Both the position numbers and the translations under genes were made by a program. Below, piece after piece: positions 32,351 to 43,674 of a DNA stretch of 64,000 nucleotides. The notes beneath the pieces were generated by a model. It was not told the origin of the DNA, ran no database searches, and saw nothing but the letters and a program-made list of their open reading frames with translations. The number at the start of each line of letters is the position of its first letter. The first letter of the stretch is position 1. Source of the stretch: Tolypocladium sp. Sup5 PDA-1 (lineage: Eukaryota; Ascomycota; Sordariomycetes; Hypocreales; Ophiocordycipitaceae). The stretch spans positions 202,746 through 266,745 of the forward strand of contig JPHH03000046.1 of NCBI GenBank assembly GCA_000750105.3, read 5' to 3'.

Positions 32351-33849
32351 TCACATGGCTACGGCCTCGCCGCCCTCCCTTTGCATCTCCATGACGTAGT
32401 TTTCCCACAGCTCGGCGACCTCGCCGTAGAAGGCCACGTGCGCGTCGGCCAGGCCGCCGAGCTGGGCCTTGAACTCGGCACGCTTGATGCGCTCAAAGTC
32501 GGCGACCTCGCGGACGACCTCGTCGTCGAACAGGTCGCTCGTGTGGCGGGCGCGCTCGACCTCCGTCGTCAGCTCCTCGACGCGCAGCTCGAGCTTGCGG
32601 GTGCGCTCGCGGCGGGCCTGCTCGTGGTCGACGCCGCGCACGTCCTCGATCTTTGCGCGGATGAAGCCGCCGGCGCCGCCGCCGTGGCCGCCGTGGCCCG
32701 AGTGCAGGGCGTCGCGCTCGGCGGTGGACTTGTTGAGGTACTCGGTCAGCTGCTCGTAGTCGAGCTGCTTCTGCTCGCGGGCGCGGAGGAGGTTGCGCAG
32801 GGAGAGGGAGTAGGCCTGCATGTCGCGCAGGGAGCCGAGGTAGTCCTGGTCGGTGATGTCGCGCAGCTGGCGCAGGTGGGCGGCCGTGTCCTCGACGGAG
32901 GCGGCGAAGGCGTGGACGGCGGGCTCGACGCCGGGCTCGAGGGTGATGAGCTTCTGGAACTGCTCGGCGAGGTCCTTGAGGTCCGTCTCGAGGTCGGCCT
33001 CGCGGCGGACGACGCGCGCGACCACCTTTTCGATGTGGCCGAGGTCCTCGTCGAGGCGGTCGCTCTTGTCCTTGACCTCGATGAAGCGGCGGTCGGGCTT
33101 GTGCACCTTTGTGAAGGCGTTGATGAAGGTGTCGGCGAAGTTGTCGAAGACGCCGCTGGGACCGCCGCCCTGGCCGCCCTGGCCGCCCTGGTCGCTGCCG
33201 GCGACGCTGGCGCGGGAGCTGCGGCTGCGGACCGTGGCGTTCCAGTCGGGGCTCTCGAGGAAGACGTGCAGGATGGGGGCGCGGCGCAGCGTCGGGTGCA
33301 GGGCGAGGCGGGCGAGGAAGCGCTGCAGGGAGTGGGCGCGGCGGGCGGTGAAGTCGGCGCCGAAGCGGTCGCCGCGGACGTACTCCATGCGCTGCTTGTC
33401 GGGCAGGGGCGGCACGGCGGCGGCGGGATAGTCGCGCGTGAGCTGCTTGTAGAGGAAGACGAAGTCGGTGAAGCGGCGGCGGACGGTGGTGCTTTGCTTC
33501 TGGAAGGACGGGAAGGTTGACTGGGCAAGGCGGCAGTTAGCCATGAATACATGCACAACCACGGCGTAGAAAGGTACGGGCATACGTTGGTGGTGATGAG
33601 GTACGACACAAAGGCGTCCTTGCTTCCGTCATTCTCCTTGAGCGGCGAGCCGACGACGCACTCGAGGCGCTCCTCGCCGAGCGCCTCCGCCTCGGCGTGC
33701 TCGATGCCCGCGCCGGCGCCCGTCGCCTCCCCGTGTCCCGGTTCCTCGCCGGGGGGCGCCGGGCGGCTCGTCTGCTCGTGGACGTGCTCGCTCCACGAGA
33801 CGTTGGAGAAGGTGTTGTCCTGCCCGTGGTCCTGGTCGGTGACCGCCAT
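32351..33849 (-). CDS. SNX4: Sorting nexin 4 / Atg24 (PX-BAR)
   Basis: Snx4 binds phosphatidylinositol 3-phosphate on endosomes, recycles cargo such as SNAREs to the Golgi, and serves selective autophagy as Atg24. Exons are 33849-33586 and 33520-32351 (GTATGC...CCCAG, phase 0), giving 477 residues. Exon 1 has an acidic, disordered leader, then ECVVGSPLKENDGSKDAFVSYLITTN, the first PX strands. Exon 2 continues PX with RRRFTDFVFLYKQL, the PPLPDK loop and RRAHSLQRFLARL, matching the phosphoinositide-binding residues. The second half is a long helical BAR region (VFDNFADTFINAFTKVHKPDRRF to the C-terminus) with coiled-coil heptads. Short Gly-rich inserts (GGQGGQGGGP; GHGGHGGGAGG) lie in loops. Codon use is extremely GC-biased, which creates a 379-codon open frame on the opposite strand. 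Confidence 0.93.
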
Positions 33850-34640
33850 GGTTGTGTCGGATGGCGCGGACGGCCGGCTGCTGCGTCTGTGTGTCGGAGT
33901 AGTGGACGAGCCGTAGGTAAGGAACGGGGATAGAAGAGCTGAGTGGCGACGCGAGGCGAGGTAAGGCTGCGGATGAGGTTCGAGGCTGCGACGTGGGCGA
34001 TGATGCTGATGTGGGGGAGGCACAGCTGGCGGGAGCTCGGAGGGCCTCGGCGCTAGGAGGGGACATGTGGCCACCAAAACATGCACAGCTCAGCGCCCTT
34101 CTCTGCGCATGAGAAGTTGTTTAAAAAGCCAAGGCGACTAAATGCGGCGCTAGGAAGGTTTCTAGTATATGCGTCTAGCATTCTGTTTCTTTTGTTGCCG
34201 TTTGTGCTGTCCATGTCTGCAGCCTTGCAGTACCTCGCTATCCAGCCATCCGCCTGGAACGCCGCATGCGACCATGACGCAGCCCCACGACTGCACCACC
34301 ACCACCAGCATCCCCAAGCATCAGTCAGCCAGCAGTTACACTCCGACAACCACACAAATCACTCAGAGCACATCAAGCACAAGGTAGACACAAGTGAGTA
34401 ACCAAAGCGCAGTCTATTTTGCCGTTCCTTCGAGAATCGAGACGTCTATGTATTTCCGCTGTCCCGCGGCCGCTTCGCCTTTTCTTGGTTGATACAACCA
34501 ACCCATGCGTGTCCCAGTATGCCACCCGTCCAGTCATACATAGTGAATAAAACAAGTCGTAGAATAAATAGAGTGGGTGGTGAGCATATCGCAGTGATGG
34601 GGGCGTTTTCTCCGCTCTATCCGTCCGTGCCTCTTCTTCC
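33850..34640. other. Intergenic, SNX4 promoter
   Basis: About 790 bp between the SNX4 start and the MDM38 stop. ORFs here lack motifs. No clear regulatory site was identified. Confidence 0.5.
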
Positions 34641-36317
34641 TTACTGCTTTGGGTTGCTGCTGTCCTTGGCCTTGTGCTCCTCCTCGGCCGCCTTGGCCGT
34701 GTCGCGCTCGGCGTCGACCATCTCGCCAGCCGGCGACTTCTCCACGCCCGCAGCCTCGGCCGACATCTGCCGCTCCTCCTTCTCGTCAATGTCGTCGACG
34801 TCGCGGGGCGTCGCCATGCCCGTGCTCTGGCTCTCCTCGTTCTGCTCGTTCTCCTCCTCAATCAGCTCCTGCTGCTCCTTGAGCACCTCGAGCCGCTGCT
34901 TGTTGGTGGCCGCGCCCTCGGCGTTGTGCACCTCGAGCTCGATCTCGTGGAACAGCTCCTCGGGGATCGACGACAGCACGCCGATGAGCGCGTCGATCTG
35001 GCTCGAGCCCTCGCCCGACCCCTGGCCGTACATGTAGGCGTTGCTCAGGACCAGCAGCGTCGACGGCACGCCGTCCCTGAGGCGCAGGTCGAGCCACGTC
35101 TGTAGGTCCGTTCGCATCCGGGCCGGCGAGACGCTGTGTGTGCGGATGCCGCGCGCAGCGCAGGCCATCTGAAGCTCCAGCACGGTGAGGCTGTCGACGC
35201 CCTCGAAGCTGATTGCCTTGTCGTCCCGCTTAATTTGCCTCATGCGGTGGCGGATCTGGTATCGCAGCATCATGTCGGTTCCAAAGGTGTTGAGGTTCAT
35301 GTACCGGCACATGGACACCAGTTGCGGCCGCGACAGGTTGTCCAGCGTCAGGTCGTCGCGGAAGATCTTGCACACCTTGACGACGTCCTCGTCGGTGGGC
35401 GTCTCGCCCGTCGACCGCACCTTACGGAAGAAGTTGGCAAACTCCTCCTTTTGCGCCGTCGCCTGGCTCAGCGGCAGACCAGTCTCCCTAAGGGTCTGCT
35501 GCAGGAAAGTGCTGACCTCCTTGCGCGTCGATCGCAGAACGCTCGCCTTGGCGTCCTTGGACTTTTGGCCCTCAAAGGTGCTCGGCAGCATGTTGGGGAA
35601 CAGCTTGAGCGCCAGGGGCAGCAGCGCCTCGCCCAGGGGCACGATGATGAAGACGGAAAAGGGAACCAGGCGGCCGAGGTCCTGGACGGTTCGCTGCAGC
35701 TGCTTGTGCTCCCTGCGCGTCAGATCGTAGCCGGCCGCCATCTTGAGCGCTAGCCTCCAGCTGATGCGGACCTCGGTGACGAGAAGCTTGCTGCCGTCCC
35801 AGTAGTGTTGTGCCTCCTTCTTGACCTTTTGCCACAGCGTCAGCTTCTTCTCCTCCCTCTCGGCCTTTGCGACCTCTTGCTTCTCTGCGAGGTCGCCCTT
35901 CTTGGCTGCCAGGTCTGCGATGGCGACCTCGGCCTTTGTCAGGCCCTCCTTCGCCGACGCATCCTTGTTTGTGACGTCGGTGTCGTCTTTCTTGGTCGCG
36001 CTGTCGTCTTTTGATAGGGGCTTCTTGGCCTGCTCGACGTTGAAGCCGGGAGGCGGGCCGGAGTTTTGCGCGTCGGACCGGTGGTGCTCGGTGCCAATCT
36101 GGCGCATGGGGAACAGGAGCGCCAGCGCAGGGACTTGGGCGTTTCGGCCGACGTGTCGCGCGAGGAGGGCCGGCGAGAGGCCTCGGGATAGGTGCCTGGC
36201 TAAGGTGCAGCGTGTCAGTGATGGACAACCCAGTTGCTTCGCTGCGAAGCGCTCACCATTCCCCAGCAAGGGGTTGCGAGCAGCCGCCCTCCGGGCAACG
36301 GCGGACGAGGCGCTCAT
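34641..36317 (-). CDS. MDM38: Mdm38/LETM1-family mitochondrial inner membrane protein
   Basis: Family members control mitochondrial K+/H+ exchange and help mitoribosomes at the inner membrane. The frame is open throughout, but a likely intron 36256-36200 (GTGAGC, CACTGAC branch site, TTAG) of 57 bases removes residues that break the presequence; splicing yields NPLLGNARHLSRG, a much better mitochondrial signal. Spliced length is about 539 residues. After the signal and a charged coiled segment come LTLWQKVKKEAQHYWDGSKLL, then the single LETM1 membrane helix LVPFSVFIIVPLGEALLPLALKLFPNMLPSTF. The ribosome-binding-like LETM1 domain follows (LTLDNLSRPQLVSMCRYMNL, FGTDMMLRYQIRHRMRQIKRDD, ELQMACAARGIR, WLDLRLRDGVPSTLLVLSNAY). 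The C-terminus is glutamate-rich and helical. Confidence 0.93.
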   Translation of the reverse strand: MSASSAVARRAAARNPLLGNGERFAAKQLGCPSLTRCTLARHLSRGLSPALLARHVGRNAQVPALALLFPMRQIGTEHHRSDAQNSGPPPGFNVEQAKKPLSKDDSATKKDDTDVTNKDASAKEGLTKAEVAIADLAAKKGDLAEKQEVAKAEREEKKLTLWQKVKKEAQHYWDGSKLLVTEVRISWRLALKMAAGYDLTRREHKQLQRTVQDLGRLVPFSVFIIVPLGEALLPLALKLFPNMLPSTFEGQKSKDAKASVLRSTRKEVSTFLQQTLRETGLPLSQATAQKEEFANFFRKVRSTGETPTDEDVVKVCKIFRDDLTLDNLSRPQLVSMCRYMNLNTFGTDMMLRYQIRHRMRQIKRDDKAISFEGVDSLTVLELQMACAARGIRTHSVSPARMRTDLQTWLDLRLRDGVPSTLLVLSNAYMYGQGSGEGSSQIDALIGVLSSIPEELFHEIELEVHNAEGAATNKQRLEVLKEQQELIEEENEQNEESQSTGMATPRDVDDIDEKEERQMSAEAAGVEKSPAGEMVDAERDTAKAAEEEHKAKDSSNPKQ

Positions 36318-37216
36318 GGCGGTAGAGAACGTTTAGGGGGTGTTCGGGGGGGTTGTGTAAGGAGCGACAGTCGGTTACGCTGACATGGGGGCGTCGGTGG
36401 TTCAATATGGGGGTCGAGAAAAGGAAAGAAGAAGAAGAGGCGATGGTGTTTGATGGAGATGGTCAGCGAATGCGCCGGCGAAGTCCCTGAATGTCATATT
36501 CGCGGGCTCCACGGATGGGCCATGGACTGGACCCCCAAAAACGGAACCCGGCGATAAGATTCCGTGCCGAGAGATCCAGCCGCGGTACGTACCGTTCGTT
36601 GAGGTCACGTGAAGGCCCACACTCCGTTAACCCGTCAAGCCCGTTCGGCGTTGAGCGGCGATTCTTGACCTTGCAAACGCATCCACTGCCTCACTCATCA
36701 GTTCTCATTCTCAGTTCTCACGTCTCGATGCGCACGGCAAACATACGTCATCGGCAGGTTCAAATTGCAGTGCTTTGTTTCAGCTGCCTGCAGGCGCTGA
36801 AGAAAGCGGATCGAATCGGGTTTTGCCGTTATGGAGCAGCAAATCCTCGAGTGACACAAGGCCTGCCTTGCCTGCCTCCAACAAGATCAATCCAAATCTG
36901 CAGACAACTCGCCCGCGTCAACTCATACAGCATTCCATCTCCCCGTGACTGTACGAGGTGTCTGAGTCGCCGTGCAGCGCGGCGGCGGCTACTCTGCCTC
37001 CAGCCTGTCGTCGAGAGCCTCAGCGCGAGGTACTAGCCCACCACGTAGCTCTGGCTGAGAGTTTGGATGAGAAGACGGCTTGCTTGTACCACCCCAGGTT
37101 ATGGGCCGCCATGAACAGTTCTTGCGCTTTGAACAAAGACCGGTACAAGACAATAGCAGCGGAACCAAATTACCATGAAGATCAAACACGACTTGAGTGA
37201 CTGCCTGACGAGAGAA
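36318..37216. other. Intergenic, MDM38 promoter
   Basis: About 900 bp upstream of MDM38. It contains GGTCACGTGA around 36603-36611, an E-box palindrome. No supported gene; ORF 36491-37036 has no motif. Confidence 0.45.
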
Positions 37217-38103
37217 TCAACCCCCATTCATGCCCTTCTTCCAACCGTCCCTCCAGCTGCCCTTGATCATCTGCACCGAGAGTGTTTTCTGCCACGCCGC
37301 CGAGTCGTACACGTATCTGATCTCCTCTGGCGTGAAGTTGTCGCGCTTGAGCTTGGACAAGTGGTAGCACTGCACAAGACAGCTAAGTCTGCAGCCTGGT
37401 GAGCATGCTAGCCACTTCGGCTCGGGGGAGGACTAGACTCACAGTGCCGCAAACGAAAAGCAGGTGCAGAAAATAGCCGCCCCGAACACAGACGACGCGT
37501 ACGTCTCCGGATGGCACGGGCCGGAGGTGTGCTTGCCGCAGCGGTACGTGATCGCATCGGGGTCCCCCTCGTCGTTGTTCTCCCTGGTGAGGACAATCAT
37601 GTCGAGACAGGTCGCGACCGCGGCCACCCACATGACGGGCGATGCAACGAGGAGGGCGACGTACCACCCGGCCGGCCTCGTCGTCGTCGGCGAGGCGGGT
37701 TTCATGGCAAAGTGCGCGAGCAGCAGCAAGACGTTGAGGCTGGCCTGGATACCCGGAGTTAGTATGACCGTGTAGCACAAGTGTATGAGCCACCTACACA
37801 GGCGATGTTGTACCCGGCGAGCGGCAGAACCGATGGGATGTCCGCGCCGACGGCGACGACGCGCCCCGCGGAGCCGAGCACGAAGATGCTGAGGAACCAC
37901 CGGAGGAGCCCAAACAGGTTGGCGTTGCTGTACACTCTTGTGATTCTGTGCGCGAGGGCCCTGTCCTCGGGCCGGGGCGCCGACAGGGGCGCCGACCGGG
38001 AAGCCTCCTTGTCGGCTGCCGGGTCCGGGTCCGGACCTGTGGCCGGGTACGTTGGTCGCAGGTCCGGCAGGAGGCCTCTTCCCGATTCATCACGCCGGCC
38101 CAT
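37217..38103 (-). CDS. Four-helix membrane protein, unrecognised family
   Basis: Exons are 38103-37798, 37744-37443 and 37382-37217; donors GTAGGT and GTGAGT, acceptors CCAG and TTAG, phases 0 and 2, total 257 residues. The N-terminus is cytosolic-looking, Pro/Asp/Arg-rich and disordered. Four hydrophobic segments follow: NLFGLLRWFLSIFVLGSAG, PLAGYNIACASLNVLLLLAH, WYVALLVASPVMWVAAVAT and SVFGAAIFCTCFSFAALCL. The loop between helices 3 and 4 holds two Cys (YRCGKHTSGPCHPE), which could bridge. The tail CYHLSKLKRDNFTPEEIRYVY...GWKKGMNGG is charged. The topology is MARVEL- or tetraspan-like, but I recognise no family motif and assign no function. Exon 3 is identified only by splice phase and by its sensible C-terminal peptide. 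Confidence 0.75.
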
Positions 38104-39071
38104 ATCGCGCAAATGCTGCTTTAGTCCCCTGATGGTATGTCCGCTGATGTTGACCGCCGTGCGCTACGTTGTTGCGCGGCCTCGCGAAGTCTGCGCGTGT
38201 GCAAAGGAGACAATGGGTCTTGACATGTCAACGCGCAACGCAGTTTTGGAGGCCGCCACAGGGAGCGTCAGCCTCGGCCATGCTCACATGACTGGACGTC
38301 CGTTCGGCAGTCTCCCCAGATTGTGGCCTTGGCGGTTGCGAGTCCTGGCGCCGTTAACCGTTTCCAGTTTTTTATTAAGCTTAATTTGTCTTGGCGGGTC
38401 TAGCCGCCATCACACCTCTCTCTGCCCTGCCTGCCAATCTCGGCGGCTATTGACGCCGCCTTCGTCGTCGACTACCGTCTCCGGCCAGCCGCACACCCTC
38501 CACATCACCCTCCACATCACCCCGGAGCTCAACCTGGTCTCTTTCCGAACACCAGTGACCGACCATGTCGAGCAGCTCTTAACACAAGCAGCCTGCATGG
38601 GTACAGCTGAGTTTAGAAGTGCAGGGCCTGCCTTTGGGAAGACGCTGCGGCAACAATCGCTACCGTGAGAACATGGAGAGAAGATCCCGTGCGAAAAATG
38701 CAACGCTACTTTCTCGCATACGTTGCGAGATCAGCTTATGCTAATCAACGCTCTGTTGGCCCTCGGGTTGCTTTTCAGCTCCCCGGTACAAGGATGTACG
38801 ACCAACGATATCTGCCACCTGTCACATCCAGAAATCTACGCCTATATACGCCACTACCAGCAACATCTGCTGGCGTGGTGCATTCCACTTTTGCTTGGCC
38901 CGTTTGGCCAACATGATACCACCATGCTCGATGTAGCCTTGACGAAGCCGGTGTCTATGCTGCGTTTGCCTGTAGAGCCTTGCAGTGGCGTTTTGGGCTG
39001 TGCTAGGATTAGATTCACCATTCAAGGTGTCCCGCCGCCTGAATCTCTCCCAGGCGGTTTCGACGTTTGTG
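38104..39071. other. Intergenic region
   Basis: About 970 bp containing the upstream region of the membrane-protein gene. The 37781-38668 plus-strand ORF is mainly its antisense frame. No supported gene. Confidence 0.45.
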
Positions 39072-39425
39072 CTATTTCTGATCCTCGTAGTTGAATGGCG
39101 GGAATGGTCGCCACTTCTCAACGTCGAACTCTGCATAGTTCCTCTCTTTGCTTTTGGATCCAGCCTCGTCACCGCGATCCTCACCTGTGAAGCTTCCTGC
39201 TGTATAGTTGCGTGTCGTCTCATGGTGCCCTCGTGTTACCGGACTCGCTGAGTCTGATCGAGACTCTTCACCGCTCTCTGTTTCTGGGTTGATCTTCGCA
39301 TGGGTGTTGCGCGTGGGGCTTTGCTCGAACGAATCCAGAACTTGTCGTGGCCATTTACCCTTGTCTGTGAGGGTGCTTTGGCCATCGCCGCGGACTCTGT
39401 AGTCAGTTGCTGCCCTGTCGCTCAT
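39072..39425 (-). CDS. Small hydrophilic hypothetical protein
   Basis: A 117-residue frame from ATG 39425 to TAG 39072, almost entirely charged or polar (Asp, Glu, Lys, Arg, Ser, Thr) and ending FDVEKWRPFPPFNYEDQK. It starts 133 bp past the stop of the RRT8-like gene on the same strand. The aromatic/proline C-terminal motif looks selected rather than random, and the frame is longer than chance ORFs nearby. No domain recognised and no splice evidence, so existence is uncertain. Confidence 0.4.
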   Translation of the reverse strand: MSDRAATDYRVRGDGQSTLTDKGKWPRQVLDSFEQSPTRNTHAKINPETESGEESRSDSASPVTRGHHETTRNYTAGSFTGEDRGDEAGSKSKERNYAEFDVEKWRPFPPFNYEDQK

Positions 39426-39557
39426 GGTTGGTCTGGCTGCCTTTGAGAAAGGTACAGTGGCGGAAGGGCTTCCCTCCCTAGCTAATCTACCGTGACCCCA
39501 TTACACTGGCAGTGAAATAACCGAATAAATAAATTGAGACCAAATTAATATCTTTTA

Positions 39558-40575
39558 CTATATGTCGGATTTCTGAATGGCTTCTGACTGATCTCGTCTC
39601 CTCTCGGCTATCTCCATCTTCGCTGCCCATGTCGCAGAGGCCGCTGCATTGGTCAAAGAGAAATAATAGGATAGGACAGGAACGAGCTCAAGAGCAAGAG
39701 AAACCATGCCAAACCAAGTGTCCTCCAAATTGAAGCGCGTCAGTATTCTGTCCTGTTCAACTCGTGATAAATTGCGTAGCCGAAACCATCTTGTCCAAAG
39801 GAACCTTCTTAATCGGCGCCCACACAATATAAAGAAGACCGGCACTCCAAGATATGGTATGAGAAGAAGCGGAAGGTAGAAGGCAATTTGGTAGCCGAGC
39901 GCTTTCAACAAGATATCCCGCTTCCAAGGGAAAAATTGAGGAAAGTCAACGAGTTGAAGGAGGCTCCATGGCTGGTACGTATATGTTGACTTCAGGGTAG
40001 AGAGTGCCTGAACCACATTCGGCATGCCTGTCTTTATTTCTCGAGAAGTTGAGACAACATCGTGCAAGGAATACTTGAGAAGTACTGCCTGTTTTAGTGG
40101 AAGAAAGTCAGCTGAACTTGGCCTCTCAACATGCCTGACATATCTATTCTCAGCTTACATCGAATATGTCGGTCCGAGGCTTGTCTATCAGGCAGTATAT
40201 AGGATTTAGCAACTGAATTATGGCAATATTTTCAGCCAAAGTCAGCGTCAAGGCACTTAGCCAAGCGCTTTGCCCATGGTACAAGTACTCGGAGAGGAAG
40301 ATGTACTGTCGAGGAAAGGCATATTGGATGAAAACTGGAGATATGGCCATGCTCATCATAACCGAAATGAGAACACTCGCGTTGAATAGGAATGGACGCC
40401 GGAATCCTTCGCTGACGAGTACAAGCCAGATACCACGGAGAGGGTACAAAGCAGCAGTGACCATTTTGCCGATGGAGTGTAGAATGGATTGAGAGTCTTG
40501 CCGAGTCCGTAAGCTATCCTGAGCATTCTGGGAAGCGTCTATTGCGGGGGTTATACATAATTCATTTGGTGACAT
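39558..40575 (-). CDS. RRT8/LDS-like multi-pass membrane protein
   Basis: Exons are 40575-40159 and 40088-39558 (GTAAGC...AACAG, phase 0), giving 315 residues. The pattern MVTAALYPLRGIWLVLVSEGF, FLFNASVLISVMMSMAISPVF, LSALTLTLAENIAIIQLLN and KPRTDIFDAVLLKYSL resembles fungal proteins related to yeast Rrt8/Lds1/Lds2, which sit on lipid droplets and in the spore wall pathway. A later helix pair is YQIAFYLPLLLIPYLGVPVFFILCGRR, and a further hydrophobic stretch is FGMVSLALELVPVLSYYFSL. Known for the yeast family: a role in dityrosine spore-wall assembly; a matching role here is inference. Recognition is by layout and a few motifs, so the family call is moderate while the gene itself is secure. 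Confidence 0.72.
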
Positions 40576-42705
40576 TCGTGGATTGTTCAGCTGATGGGAG
40601 TAGCGAGGTGCCTAGCGAGCACTCGGCTGCATGGAAAGGGAGCAAAAAATGAAAAAGATTCAGGAATAAATGAATGACTAATCACCTACTACTAACTGTG
40701 CGTTGCCCCGGGATGGAAAGCAAGGCAACCTGGTCCGTGGCGGGCGGCGGATTTAAAACCTTCGGTATCCGTATACGCGATATTAGAGTACGGATACCTT
40801 GAAGATAAAGCCGATATTCGGTCTATGTACCCGACCACCCGCTGTAACTAAGCCGATGATCCACACCCACCTCGACGGTGGCCATGCAAACGGCTCGTAC
40901 TTCGCATCTCAGCGATCGAATCGAACTCTCCCCCACTACCAACCTCATCCCACCATCCGTCAGCGTGTCCAACTTGTGGATAATCATCTACGGACTACTA
41001 CTACCAGTATTATCAACTGAGCCTGCCTATCGGTCCCTTGTAGTAAACTTGACTTGTCGCAAGCCGTTCCAACGAAAGCCGCGCAAGTCGACTCGCTGGG
41101 GCAAACGATACGTACTTTTGCCTGCTGCGGCCTACAAAACGAGACGATTCGCAGGCGTGTTGGTTGGGCACATGCATATACTCTTGCCTGCAAGGCGGGC
41201 TCGCTTCGCCACCCACTCGCGCATAGCGTCGTGTAAAAGATGTTACATTGCGTCGGACGTCAGCAAGAGTACCTGAATGATGTGATGGTGTGACCAGAGA
41301 GGGGTGGGTGGTGTTCTTGGCCTGGCTTTGTTTTGTCGTCGGTCACAACATGTGATTACTCCACTGGGCTGCTCCCGGGAGCTTGGAGTCGTCCAAGCGG
41401 CGCGGGATGGGTTGATGATGGGCTGTTCGCTCGCCCACCGACTGCCGCTGAGGGTTACCACTTGGCGGCTTGGTAGCGAGCTGTGAGGGTTCGTCTCGCT
41501 TGGAAGAAGTCGCGGATTATCGTATCGTATCATTCTGGCGACGGGTGTAGAGAGTATTAGACTGCAACTCGAGAACCAGACAAGTCTCCCTCAGCCCGCT
41601 GCAGCAACTCTCTCGTCTGTGAGGGAGGATACGAAGAACATGCCTCGCAAGTCGCCCGGTCAAGAGCGACTTTTCTTGGCCATGCTCTGGCTAGCTGCGA
41701 GCAACGACTCTCATGCGGCTCTTCGACAAATCTCGGCATCAGGCGGCATTTGTTCTGCGCACACACGCACGCTCGCACGCATGCAGCAGGGATGGCTTGC
41801 ATTTCGGCGAGGCTTGCGTGTGGTGTCGCAACGCAGCAGAGCATTAAGAAGGATGGACCGCGACGAATGTGTTCGGCTGCGACTTGTCTGTCTATCCGTC
41901 AGTCTTTGACATGACGGTCGGCCGAAGCATGTGTTACAGCCGCCGCCCGGCCTGGAGACGCAATCATCTGGAACCGATGAGACCCTTTCCTTCGTTCGAT
42001 CTCGTTGTCTTCTTCTCCAGACCAACGGTAGCAGGAACCAACAGCTAGAGGACCGTATCTGCAAGTGCATCGCCGAGCCAACAGGGTAAAAAAAACCCAC
42101 ATGCAGAAGTGGTGGCGGCGCTATAGGTATGACACTGCGCATATGAGCAGAACCAACAGCGTTATTTTGAAACGCCCTAGGTTGTTGGAGAAGAAGGGTT
42201 CTCGGCTGGTTGACCCGCATTCTTTCTCCAGGCCAAAACGGGGCAAAGTTGAAATGTCACTGGGGTCCGTGGTTTCGTCTTCCTTCTTGTGCATGCCGTG
42301 GGCAGAAAGCAGTCCGCTCTAACGGAAGTCTCCGTCTCATTTCCGTGCAGAGTTCCACGAAAGGATGGAGATGCGTCTTGCATTGTAGTAGCATCCCGGG
42401 GGTATTTGGCGGGTCGAAACACGGCCAATGTCACCACGGCTTGGGAGCTTCTTGATCCATGTTGTTTTGCTTCTTCCGATCGAGAATCTCTTCGTCCTCG
42501 AGAGTTCAACAGCTTCCCCTCAACTATTAAAGGCGATGAATGCTCCCAATGACAAACAAGACTTCGAACGACCAGCTTTTAATTCAATTCGACTTGAAAC
42601 TTCTCAATAAGGGGTGACTTTAGTCCCTTGTCTTCTATTTATTCATCACGCCTTTATATGAGACTCCTCAGTCATCAGCAGCAGGTCACATCCACTACTG
42701 TAACC
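40576..42705. other. Intergenic region
   Basis: About 2.1 kb with no supported gene. Many short ORFs on both strands (40878-41276, 41619-41909, 41711-42220) overlap without motifs. The 42530-42700 part is the leader of the secreted-protein gene. Confidence 0.5.
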
Positions 42706-43674
42706 ATGCGTCTGATCCAAGCAGGATTCCTTTCTCTGGCCCTTGGGGGCGTTTCTGCAGAGTTCTTCGGCGACATCTTAAACTACCGGGCGGTCAATTT
42801 TACAGACCTTGGTACGGTACAGGTGCCCGAAGAATTGCTCAACTCTCGGCTGCCAGATGACGCATATGAAGTGAAGAACCTCACTTTAGTCGAGATTCCC
42901 GATAGCTATCGTGCGCTGCTTGAGCTGCAGAAGCGAGAGTGGCAGTCGGACATTGCTTATGCTGTTGCCGGTGGTGCTGTGGCAGCCACGGGTTTGGCAG
43001 CCATTGGCCCCGAGTATCCAATTATCGCAGTGCGCCTGTGGTTTGTCCGCGACACGCCGGCGTACGACCAGACCGACGTATGGAAAAGGGCTCAAACTGT
43101 CACATTATTCCAACATGCGGCCGCGTACGCCTTTTTCGCCATAGGTGGTGGCTTTGTCGGCAACTGCGTCGGTAAAGGGGGTGACTGGGTCTCTGGCGTC
43201 ATCGGCAATGCCTTCGCCTCAGGAGCTACGAAGGATGCCCGAGAGGACAAGAAAAAGCGAGACGACGACCTTTACCGCCAAGGTTTTTTTGAGCGCTGGG
43301 ATCATGACTCCAGACAGCACGACGAACTCAAGCGATCCGGGGACAACTGCAGTCCTTCGGAGAGCGCTCTTGTTTACATCAAGGACGATATTGAGGCCTT
43401 CCCGACTGGGGCCACCATTAAGGTGACCTGCAAGGCGTACAGGGACTTTGGTTGGTGCGATCAGCTCGATGTCGCAAAGAGGTGGATTGTCGAAATGATT
43501 AACCGAGGCCATGTTGAGGGAACTTTTACCGTCTACAACCGCCACACGGCCACGGCGCATATGCGTTGCTCCGTCGCTGCTCGCCCTTTCTTCTTCAACC
43601 GCCACGAATGTCCCTTTGAGATTCCTGGTGACCAGGACGGCAGCACGTGCGTCAACTGCCCCTATCGCACGTAA
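42706..43674 (+). CDS. Secreted precursor with several Lys-Arg sites and a Cys-rich C-terminus
   Basis: A single-exon gene for 322 residues. I chose ATG 42706 because it puts the signal peptide (MRLIQAGFLSLALGGVSAEF) at the very start; an upstream in-frame ATG at 42658 would bury it. Lys-Arg pairs that kexin could cut lie at 76-77, 128-129, 184-185, 209-210 and 258-259. Two hydrophobic, Gly/Ala-rich segments at about 83-109 and 132-157 follow the first site. After 210 comes a cysteine-containing domain (Cys 215, 242, 251, 288, 302, 315, 318) that ends in NCPYRT. The layout signal-pro-hydrophobic pair-Cys-rich part resembles the precursor architecture of secreted killer-type proteins, but I see no sequence match to a named family; function unknown. 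Confidence 0.7.
   Translation: MRLIQAGFLSLALGGVSAEFFGDILNYRAVNFTDLGTVQVPEELLNSRLPDDAYEVKNLTLVEIPDSYRALLELQKREWQSDIAYAVAGGAVAATGLAAIGPEYPIIAVRLWFVRDTPAYDQTDVWKRAQTVTLFQHAAAYAFFAIGGGFVGNCVGKGGDWVSGVIGNAFASGATKDAREDKKKRDDDLYRQGFFERWDHDSRQHDELKRSGDNCSPSESALVYIKDDIEAFPTGATIKVTCKAYRDFGWCDQLDVAKRWIVEMINRGHVEGTFTVYNRHTATAHMRCSVAARPFFFNRHECPFEIPGDQDGSTCVNCPYRT

Noticed and set aside
32381..33520. 379-codon plus-strand ORF opposite SNX4
   Set aside because: Its product is almost only Val, Leu, Glu, Ala and Gly, the complement expected from an extremely GC3-biased gene. The opposite strand has clear PX-BAR motifs.
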